Made by a program: the position numbers and the translations under genes. This document shows, piece after piece, positions 57,123 to 64,000 of a stretch of DNA of 64,000 bases. Each line of letters begins with the position of its first letter. The first letter of the stretch is position 1. The notes beneath the pieces are model-generated. The model saw only the letters and a program-made list of their open reading frames with translations. It did not search any database and was not told the origin of the DNA. The DNA is from Buttiauxella gaviniae (lineage in GTDB: Bacteria; Pseudomonadota; Gammaproteobacteria; Enterobacterales; Enterobacteriaceae): contig NZ_JBFMVT010000002.1 of assembly GCF_040786275.1 (NCBI RefSeq), positions 4,526,001 through 4,590,000 of the forward strand, read 5' to 3'.

Positions 57123-57818
57123 TTACGCAAACCCCGGCTGTAAATCACCGTCATTGTCGTCAGGCTGTAACCAGTTTCGAACCTGGTTCACCAGCTCATC
57201 CAGGCAATCATCGTGCATTCCGCGCTTTTGTAACTCCTGTTCGAGAGAGAACAGATACTGCGCGTTGGTGCCCAACGGGCCACTGGCAGCGGCTATCAGC
57301 GGAGCAATAACATCCGCACGCGTGTCGGCTTCATAGAGCGGATGGCGCGGGTCCATGATAAACACCAGGGCATTGACCGTGCGGCCATCATCCAAATCCA
57401 GTTTGCACCAGGTCGGTAAATAACAGCCGGTGATCATTTCACGCTTCCACACCAGCGTCAGTTCGTCAGCGAGAATAGCCTCAGGCAAACGATAGGCCAG
57501 GCCAGTGGTGCGCCCGCCCTCTTTAAGCGCCAACATGCGCCCCGGTTGGCAAGCCGTGCCGCGCCCTGCCGTCAAACGCAGGCAAAAAGCACGGTGCCAG
57601 CCAACAAGCGTCCCCGCCGCAGACTCTTCATATTCGAAAGCCGGGTTCCACATCAGGGAGCCATAGCCGAAAATCCATACCGGACTGCTATCTGGACGAC
57701 AGGCAAGCGTTGCGGCCAATGAAGCCGAGCGCTGCTCAGGGGTCCATAACAGCGATTCCTCAATGGAACCAAAAGCTGTCTTACAATCCGCTTTCATTAA
57801 GAAATCACGCGTTAACAC
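57123..57818 (-). CDS. chaC: Glutathione-specific gamma-glutamylcyclotransferase ChaC
   Basis: A 231-residue enzyme that splits glutathione into 5-oxoproline and Cys-Gly. The family fold shows VWIFGYGSLMWNP (about 49-61), the catalytic-glutamate region and LPTWCKLDLDDG. The start is a GTG at 57818: GGAGGT is seven bases upstream and the N-terminus then aligns with E. coli ChaC (231 residues). A longer ATG frame lacks a ribosome site. In E. coli it neighbours chaAB, as here. Confidence 0.92.
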   Translation of the reverse strand: MLTRDFLMKADCKTAFGSIEESLLWTPEQRSASLAATLACRPDSSPVWIFGYGSLMWNPAFEYEESAAGTLVGWHRAFCLRLTAGRGTACQPGRMLALKEGGRTTGLAYRLPEAILADELTLVWKREMITGCYLPTWCKLDLDDGRTVNALVFIMDPRHPLYEADTRADVIAPLIAAASGPLGTNAQYLFSLEQELQKRGMHDDCLDELVNQVRNWLQPDDNDGDLQPGFA

Positions 57819-58040
57819 TATACACCTCCGCCACTGCATACTTCCTTGTGACTACTCAGATGTGCCTTCCGGGCTTTTTTTACTGTTCATTAATAGACCA
57901 GCACATACGTGACCATATGCAATTAGCGGGACGCTGGCAAGTATGAGGAGGATCACAAATCCATAAAAATATCATATTCACTTGCCATAATGAGGTTTGT
58001 TGCGGCGTTTAAAGATGAATATCAATGCATTGTGTAGGGT

Positions 58041-58271
58041 TTATTTTTTCTTGTGCCATTTGTCATCCTCCCCTTTTTGATAACCGTGTTTCACCGCCGC
58101 CCACGCCACTTTATGGGCCGTTTCTTCACGGCTGGCATCATCACGACGGTCTTCTTTATCTTTGTACTCATCCCAGGCGCTGTTAAACGCCTCTTTGTAA
58201 ATATCCTGGGCATGGGCAGGAAGAACGTTTTGGACATTTTCTGGAAGGTCGCTTCGGCTTTTATAAGGCAT
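58041..58271 (-). CDS. chaB: ChaB, putative cation transport regulator
   Basis: A 76-residue basic/acidic protein identical in length to E. coli ChaB. MPYKSRSDLPENVQNVLPAH-type N-terminus and the C-terminal HKVAWAAVKHGYQKGEDDKW are the ChaB family hallmarks. It may regulate ChaA, but evidence is slight. An AGGAGAG site precedes the ATG. It is divergent from chaA. Confidence 0.94.
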   Translation of the reverse strand: MPYKSRSDLPENVQNVLPAHAQDIYKEAFNSAWDEYKDKEDRRDDASREETAHKVAWAAVKHGYQKGEDDKWHKKK

Positions 58272-58549
58272 AAGGCTCTCCTTATGGGCTAAAACCTAAG
58301 TGTGAAACAGCATGCCCAATCCTGCCAGGTAAATTCGTTATTGAATTTTATTTGAATGTATCTTTATGTTTTATTTAACTTAATACCTTTAAACTTATCT
58401 TTTCATCCATCAGGAGTATTATTTTTATATAAGCAGTAAAACTGAGTAAATTTTTCCAGAAAACGCTGATTCTTTGCTATTTTAGCGGAGTTTTCATGGC
58501 CGACTATAATCAATAAATGGCTTAACACCTGTACAGATGGAGAAGTATT

Positions 58550-59653
58550 TTGACCAAAACACAACATGAGGCGGTGAAAACCCGTCATAAGGAGAGTTCC
58601 CTCATTTTCCCGGTATTAGCGCTGGTCGTACTGGTGATGTGGGGAGGAAGCCAGTCTTTGCCAGCGGTGGTTGCAATCAACATTCTGGCCCTGGTGGGCA
58701 TTTTAAGTAGCGCCTTTAGTGTAGTTCGTCATGCCGATGTACTCGCACACCGTTTAGGAGAACCCTACGGTTCTCTGATCCTGAGTCTTTCCGTCGTTAT
58801 TCTTGAAGTCAGCTTAATTTCCGCATTAATGGCGACCGGCGATGCCGCGCCTACGCTGATGCGCGATACGCTCTATTCCATCATCATGATTGTGACCGGT
58901 GGCCTGGTCGGCTTCTCATTGCTGCTGGGTGGCAATAAATTTGCGACCCAATATATGAATCTGTTTGGCATCAAACAGTATTTAATTGCCCTGTTTCCGT
59001 TGGCAGTCATTGTATTGGTGCTGCCTACCGCATTGCCGGAAGGCAATTTCAGCACAAGCCAGGCGCTGATTGCGGCGGCGATTTCAGCGGCGATGTACGG
59101 CGTGTTTTTGTTAATTCAGACGAAAACGCACCAGAGCCTGTTTGTGTATGAGCATGAAGATGAATCAGACGATGATGACCCGCATCACGGTAAACCGTCT
59201 GCACACAGCAGTACCTGGCATGCAATCTGGCTAATCGTGCATTTGGTTGCGGTTATTGCAGTAACCAAAATGAATGCGGGCCCACTTGAGTCATTACTCA
59301 CAACGTTAAATGCACCAGCGCAGTTTACCGGCTTCCTGGTGGCGTTGTTGATTCTCTCCCCTGAAGGGTTAGGGGCATTGAAAGCGGTATTGAGTAACCA
59401 GGTTCAGCGCGCAATGAATCTGTTCTTTGGCTCAGTGCTGGCCACCATTTCATTAACGGTACCTGCGGTGACGCTGATTGCGATGTTGACCGGTAACGAC
59501 CTTATCTTTGGTTTAGGGAAACCGGAGTTGGTGGTGATGCTTACAGCACTCGTTTTGTGCCAGATTTCGTTCTCAACCGGGCGTACGAATGTGCTGAACG
59601 GTACCGCGCATCTTGCGCTATTTGCGGCCTATTTGATGACGATTTTCGCCTGA
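58550..59653 (+). CDS. chaA: Calcium/sodium:proton antiporter ChaA
   Basis: A 367-residue inner-membrane exchanger (CaCA family) with about 11 helices; it exports Na+, Ca2+ or K+ at alkaline pH in exchange for protons. The two inverted alpha repeats have EPYGSLILSLSVVILEVSLISAL (near 65) and ILSPEGLGALKAVLSN (about 270). An acidic cytoplasmic loop (EHEDESDDDDPHHG) separates the halves. The start is TTG at 58550: GGAG lies seven bases upstream and EAVKTRHKE aligns with E. coli ChaA (366). Confidence 0.93.
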   Translation: MTKTQHEAVKTRHKESSLIFPVLALVVLVMWGGSQSLPAVVAINILALVGILSSAFSVVRHADVLAHRLGEPYGSLILSLSVVILEVSLISALMATGDAAPTLMRDTLYSIIMIVTGGLVGFSLLLGGNKFATQYMNLFGIKQYLIALFPLAVIVLVLPTALPEGNFSTSQALIAAAISAAMYGVFLLIQTKTHQSLFVYEHEDESDDDDPHHGKPSAHSSTWHAIWLIVHLVAVIAVTKMNAGPLESLLTTLNAPAQFTGFLVALLILSPEGLGALKAVLSNQVQRAMNLFFGSVLATISLTVPAVTLIAMLTGNDLIFGLGKPELVVMLTALVLCQISFSTGRTNVLNGTAHLALFAAYLMTIFA

Positions 59654-59660
59654 GTCTGAA

Positions 59661-59789
59661 CGGACCCCACCCCAACCCTCCCCTGACAAGGGGAGGGAGT
59701 TTTTTAGCTCCTCCCCCTGTAAAGTCGGGGCGCTAAATGTCTTTAGCTCCTCCCCCTGGTAAGGGGGAGGCTGGGTGGGGGTCAGTCCA
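59661..59789. repeat. GC-rich intergenic inverted-repeat element after chaA
   Basis: A roughly 130-base element whose ends are inverted copies (GGACCCCACCCC at the left; the right end reads GGGTGGGGGTCAGTCC). It contains two smaller hairpins, CCCTCCCC/GGGGAGGG (59676-59697) and a second near 59752-59770, and a 16-base direct repeat (59704-59719 and 59743-59758). Non-coding. Such elements resemble MITE-like dispersed repeats of enterobacteria. Confidence 0.65.
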
Positions 59790-59801
59790 GATAGGTAGAA
59801 A

Positions 59802-59832
59802 AAAAGCCCTTATCCTGCGATAAGGGCTTTTT
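59802..59832. terminator. kdsA operon terminator
   Basis: A 13-bp stem (AAAAGCCCTTATC, loop CTGC, GATAAGGGCTTTT) with runs on both sides, 20 bases after kdsA. Confidence 0.92.
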
Positions 59833-59851
59833 ACCATCTGAGTTTTAAAAC

Positions 59852-60715
<864 letters not shown>

Positions 60716-60734
60716 TTATCAGGGGGGCCCATCC

Positions 60735-60778
60735 TATTTCAAGCTGCGCAGATGTTGGCGGCAACTCGAATTATTTAG
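60735..60778. repeat. Dispersed palindromic motif, copy 2, between ychA and kdsA
   Basis: CAACTCGAATTATTTAG (60762-60778) is the exact reverse complement of 38767-38783. A partner arm near 60735-60745 (CTATTTCAAGCTG) allows an imperfect hairpin. The motif recurs in a similar intergenic setting. Confidence 0.5.
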
Positions 60779-60793
60779 GGCTAAATTTTAGTC

Positions 60794-61603
60794 TTAGTGC
60801 AGCGTTATTTGCTTCTGCGAAATGGAGTTAATTTGCGCTTTGATCATCTCGCTAATCGGATCTTCCGGGCACTGCTCAACGAAATAGCTCAGATCGGTCA
60901 GGGCCACATGTTCACAATCAAGTTGAGCGTAGATCAACCCACGATCGCGGATTTCGTACGGATCTTCCGGGTTAAACTGGAGCAATGTTTCGCTGGCGCG
61001 CAAAGCCAACTCCATTTGCCGCTCTTCCATCAGCGCGGATTTAAGGGTATCGAGTAATTTTCGCACCACTTCCGCGTTATCCGCTTCATCCAGATCTTCG
61101 TCAAACAGTTCTGCGGTTGGCCCAACATTGCCTTTCAACCACACTTCCAGCGTATGCTCGTTGAGCGTGTCGCCGTTGAACGGGTTGATAAGCCACATTT
61201 CGCCGTCCATCCAGTCGCCGCGTAAAATCAACTGCGTCGGGAAAATAACCGGATTTAGGGGAATATCAAGACGCTCGGCAATCCACAGTAGAATGGCACC
61301 CAGCGACACCGCGCTCCCCTGACGTTTGCTCAAAACGCTATCGAGCCATAACGCATCGGATAAGCGGTAAACGCCGCTTGCATCTTTAAAACCCCAACTG
61401 CCGTAAAACAGTTCGATTAATTTTTCGAGCTGTACATCCTGGTGCTGACCCTCGCAGATCTCTTCACGCGCAAGATCTACCAGCGCTTCCAGTTGTGCTC
61501 GTACATCTTCTGCCGGGAAATCATCACGGATCAACTGCGAGACTAAAATCATGCCCTCGCACAACGGCGCCTGATTGAATTCGAAATCGGCTAACGACCT
61601 CAT
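60794..61603 (-). CDS. ychA: YchA (SirB1) transglutaminase-like/TPR protein
   Basis: A 269-residue cytosolic protein, the E. coli length. The N-terminal transglutaminase-like part (about 35-170) has GVYRLSDALWLDSVL, QGSAVSLGAILLWIA and LINPFNGDTLNEH; the C-terminal TPR-like part (from about 185) has MELALRASETLLQFNPEDPYEIRDRGLIYAQ. Called SirB1 in Salmonella, where it was linked to invasion gene control; direct activity is unproven. It follows ychQ by three bases. Confidence 0.93.
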   Translation of the reverse strand: MRSLADFEFNQAPLCEGMILVSQLIRDDFPAEDVRAQLEALVDLAREEICEGQHQDVQLEKLIELFYGSWGFKDASGVYRLSDALWLDSVLSKRQGSAVSLGAILLWIAERLDIPLNPVIFPTQLILRGDWMDGEMWLINPFNGDTLNEHTLEVWLKGNVGPTAELFDEDLDEADNAEVVRKLLDTLKSALMEERQMELALRASETLLQFNPEDPYEIRDRGLIYAQLDCEHVALTDLSYFVEQCPEDPISEMIKAQINSISQKQITLH

Positions 61604-61606
61604 GAC

Positions 61607-61996
61607 TTACCCCAGTAATGGTATTTTTGTGGTGGCGAGTTTAATGATGATGTAAAGCACCACCAGGGTCAGCAGGAAGGCAAACCACCGAACCTGCTGA
61701 CTGCGCGGACGTTTGCCCAGCGCGATAAACCCTAAAACGATATAGATAATAACGCCAAATAGCTTCTCAGTCAGCCATGCGCCTTGCGGCGTGAAGGGAT
61801 AGAAATGCGTAATCATCACCAGTGCTGCGCCACTGACCAGCAACAGCGTGTCATTCACATGCGGCACAATGCGCACCCAGCGCTTGTTTGACATGGCTGA
61901 ATCACGGTATTGCCACCAGTAGCGTAAAACGAACAAGCTCACGGAAATGATGACCGTCAGAATATGGAAATGTTTGAGCGCGAAGTACGTTGCCAT
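61607..61996 (-). CDS. ychQ: YchQ (SirB2) inner-membrane protein
   Basis: A 129-residue membrane protein (SirB2 family, E. coli 130) with four predicted helices (FHILTVIISVSLFVLRYWW; LLLVSGAALVMITHFYPF; LFGVIIYIVLGFIALG; WFAFLLTLVVLYIIIKLA). Its function is unknown. It is 19 bases after prmC and precedes ychA by three bases, so it belongs to the same operon. Confidence 0.92.
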   Translation of the reverse strand: MATYFALKHFHILTVIISVSLFVLRYWWQYRDSAMSNKRWVRIVPHVNDTLLLVSGAALVMITHFYPFTPQGAWLTEKLFGVIIYIVLGFIALGKRPRSQQVRWFAFLLTLVVLYIIIKLATTKIPLLG

Positions 61997-62015
61997 TTTG
62001 CTCGGTTCCTTATCA

Positions 62016-62846
62016 TTAGAAATAGCGTCCTACTGTCAGACGGTCATTCCCGCCGTAATCCTGACAGCTTTGTATCTCGGTATATCCGGCATCAGTAAAC
62101 AATTCACGGACCAGGGCTGCCTGTTGCCAGCCATGTTCAAGCAACAACCACCCACCCGGCTCAAGAAAGTTGCGCGATGACTCCACCAGCGTTCGTAAAT
62201 CGGCCAGGCCATGGTTATCAGCCACCAAAGCACTGCGTGGTTCAAAGCGCACATCACCCAGGGAAAGGTGCGGGTCTTCCTCATCAATGTAAGGTGGATT
62301 ACTGACAATCACCGCAAAACGCTGTGTATTGAGCACACTAAACCAGTTGCTTTGCAAGACCTCAACGTTGGTTATTCCGAGGCGCCTCGCATTATCGCGC
62401 GCGAGTTCCACCGCTTCGGGGATAAGATCGAGAGCCGTGACATTGCAATCCGGGCGCTCGCTGGCAATTGCCAGCGCAATGGCCCCGGTACCGGTGCCTA
62501 AATCCAGCACCGAACACGGGGTGGCAGGTAATCTTGCGAGGGCTTGTTCAACAAGGCATTCGGTGTCCGGGCGCGGGATAAGCGTCACCGGGGAAACACG
62601 CAGCGGCAGTGACCAGAACTCACGTTCCCCCACCAAATGCGCGATAGGCTCGCCCTTTACTCGCCGCGCCAGCAAAGCATCTAGCGCTTCGCATTGCTCG
62701 GTCGACAGTTCGGTTTCGCCAAACGCCAGAATGAAGGTACGAGCTTTGCCGGTGACAAAGCCCAGCAGGATTTCCGCGTCACGGCGTGGACTTTCACTTT
62801 CCTGTAACTGGGCGATGGCCTGCTGGAGCCAGTGTTTAAAATCCAT
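62016..62846 (-). CDS. prmC: Release-factor glutamine methyltransferase PrmC (HemK)
   Basis: A 276-residue SAM-dependent enzyme that methylates the Gln of the GGQ motif of RF1 and RF2. A helical N-terminal domain (about 1-85) binds the release factor. The SAM fold has DLGTGTGAIALAIA (about 116-129), and NPPYID (near 183-188) holds the Gln substrate. The ATG overlaps the prfA stop by one base, so enzyme and substrate are made together. Confidence 0.96.
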   Translation of the reverse strand: MDFKHWLQQAIAQLQESESPRRDAEILLGFVTGKARTFILAFGETELSTEQCEALDALLARRVKGEPIAHLVGEREFWSLPLRVSPVTLIPRPDTECLVEQALARLPATPCSVLDLGTGTGAIALAIASERPDCNVTALDLIPEAVELARDNARRLGITNVEVLQSNWFSVLNTQRFAVIVSNPPYIDEEDPHLSLGDVRFEPRSALVADNHGLADLRTLVESSRNFLEPGGWLLLEHGWQQAALVRELFTDAGYTEIQSCQDYGGNDRLTVGRYF

Positions 62847-63928
62847 TAATCCTGCTCAGACAGCGCCGCTAACTGGTCTGCCTGATACTCCTGGACGATA
62901 GGTTCGATAAGCGCGTCGAGTTTGCCTTCCATCACTTCATCCAGACGATACAACGTCACGTTGATGCGGTGATCGGTCACGCGCCCTTGCGGGAAATTAT
63001 AGGTACGGTTGCGGTCTGAACGGTCGCCGCTGCCGAGCAGGTTACGGCGCGTAGACGCTTCTTCCTGCTGACGTTTTGCCATTTCAGCGGCACGGATACG
63101 CGAACCCAACACAGAAAGCGCTTTCGCTTTGTTTTTATGTTGGGAACGTTCGTCCTGGCACTCCACCACAATACCGGTCGGCAAGTGGGTAATACGGATA
63201 GCGGAATCGGTGGTGTTAACGTGCTGACCGCCCGCGCCCGAAGAACGGAAGGTATCGATACGTAAATCAGCCGGGTTGATATCCGGCAGTTCCGCTTCCG
63301 GAATCTCCGGCATCACCGCAACGGTACAGGCAGAAGTATGAATACGGCCCTGAGATTCGGTTGCCGGAACACGCTGAACGCGATGGCCACCGGATTCAAA
63401 TTTCAGGCGGCCATACACCCCGTCGCCGCTGATTTTTGCAATCACTTCTTTAAAGCCGCCGTGTTCGCCTTCGTTGGCGCTCAGGATTTCGACTTTCCAG
63501 CGGCGCGATTCCGCGTAACGACTGTACATACGGAACAAGTCACCGGCAAAAATAGCCGCTTCGTCGCCTCCGGTACCGGCACGAACTTCAACAAACGCAT
63601 TGCGTTCGTCGTCAGGATCTTTCGGCAGCAATAACACTTGCAGTTGCTGCTCTAACTCTTCGCTATCGCTTTTCGCCTGGTTTAATTCTTCTTGCGCCAT
63701 CTCGCGCATTTCCGGGTCATCAAGCATGCTTTGTGCTGTTTCAATATCTTCCTGAACCTGACGCCATTGCAGGTAGCAGCGCGAAACATCACTTAACTGG
63801 GCATATTCACGCGACAGCGCGCGGAAGCGATCCTGATCGGCAATTGTGGCAGCATCACCAAGCAGAGCCTGAACTTCTTCATGGCGCTCTTGCAGGGCTT
63901 CTAGTTTGGCAACGATAGAAGACTTCAT
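62846..63928 (-). CDS. prfA: Peptide chain release factor 1
   Basis: A 360-residue RF1, the E. coli length, that ends translation at UAA and UAG. The hydrolytic GGQ is in [15 protein letters not shown], and the codon-recognition domain has the PAT-type triad in RVPATESQ (about 187-194). The C-terminal [19 protein letters not shown] is conserved. It lies between hemA and prmC; a 35-base gap separates it from hemA. Confidence 0.98.
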   Translation of the reverse strand: MKSSIVAKLEALQERHEEVQALLGDAATIADQDRFRALSREYAQLSDVSRCYLQWRQVQEDIETAQSMLDDPEMREMAQEELNQAKSDSEELEQQLQVLLLPKDPDDERNAFVEVRAGTGGDEAAIFAGDLFRMYSRYAESRRWKVEILSANEGEHGGFKEVIAKISGDGVYGRLKFESGGHRVQRVPATESQGRIHTSACTVAVMPEIPEAELPDINPADLRIDTFRSSGAGGQHVNTTDSAIRITHLPTGIVVECQDERSQHKNKAKALSVLGSRIRAAEMAKRQQEEASTRRNLLGSGDRSDRNRTYNFPQGRVTDHRINVTLYRLDEVMEGKLDALIEPIVQEYQADQLAALSEQD

Positions 63929-63963
63929 GGGCGGTGTTTCACCTTGTAATAAGAGTTTATTTG

Positions 63964-64000
63964 CTAATCCAGCCCGAGGCTGTTGCGCAGAATCTGCAGG
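63964..64000 (-). CDS. hemA: Glutamyl-tRNA reductase, C-terminal tip (cut by window edge)
   Basis: The last 11 residues plus stop ([11 protein letters not shown]) resemble the E. coli HemA C-terminus (LRDSLGLE). The gene lies upstream of prfA on the same strand, as in E. coli. Only the 3' end is in the window. Confidence 0.8.
   Translation of the reverse strand, partial: LQILRNSLGLD

Overview
The window is chromosomal DNA of a gamma-proteobacterium in the Enterobacteriaceae. Almost every gene has a close Escherichia coli counterpart, and most of the gene order matches the E. coli tonB to hemA segment. The extra genes (a Klebsiella-type nas nitrate-assimilation cluster, a galU-ugd-uge block, a DMSO-reductase-like operon and pqqU beside tonB) point to an Enterobacter, Klebsiella or Kluyvera-like relative rather than E. 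coli. I cannot name the genus from sequence alone.

Layout. 1-6.8 kb: pqqU, tonB, yciI, a nitrosative-stress pair (yeaR with a duplicated-domain yoaG), yciY, clsA and yciU. 6.8-13.3 kb: a zinc-ribbon ion channel and the oppABCDF peptide transporter. 14-23 kb: ychE, adhE with a structured leader, tdk, hns, and galU-ugd-uge for UDP-sugar acids. 23-27.6 kb: rssA-rssB, ychJ, purU and two tRNA-Tyr genes followed by a 175-bp tandem repeat that starts with the tRNA 3' end. 27.6-38.8 kb: narGHJI, narK and narXL (respiratory nitrate reductase, transporter, two-component sensor and regulator). 38.8-51.3 kb: ychO and the assimilatory nitrate cluster nasR-nasFEDCBA, in which nasC and nasB form one 1356-residue frame. 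51.4-57 kb: ychN, a four-gene DmsABC-like molybdoenzyme operon ending in a polyferredoxin, a small relic and a DUF1883 gene. 57-64 kb: chaC, chaB, chaA, kdsA, ychA, ychQ, prmC, prfA and the 3' tip of hemA.

How it fits together. Much of the window concerns anaerobic and nitrogen-oxide physiology. NarX/NarL and FNR would switch on narGHJI and narK; perfect FNR boxes and NarL heptamers are visible. A NarL-like 7-2-7 site also lies in front of adhE, and YeaR/YoaG belong to the nitrate/nitric-oxide stress response in E. coli. The nas genes use nitrate as a nitrogen source. They have a sigma-54 promoter followed by a leader hairpin and terminator, the layout expected for NasR antitermination. The Dms-like operon adds another candidate anaerobic reductase. 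The rest is housekeeping: envelope (clsA, kdsA, galU), stress control (hns, rssB), peptide uptake and translation termination (prfA, prmC).

No CRISPR array, prophage, integrase or intact insertion sequence was seen. Non-coding repeats comprise two copies of a short REP-like palindrome, two copies of a 17-bp motif, a GC-rich inverted-repeat element after chaA, and the tRNA-Tyr tandem repeat.
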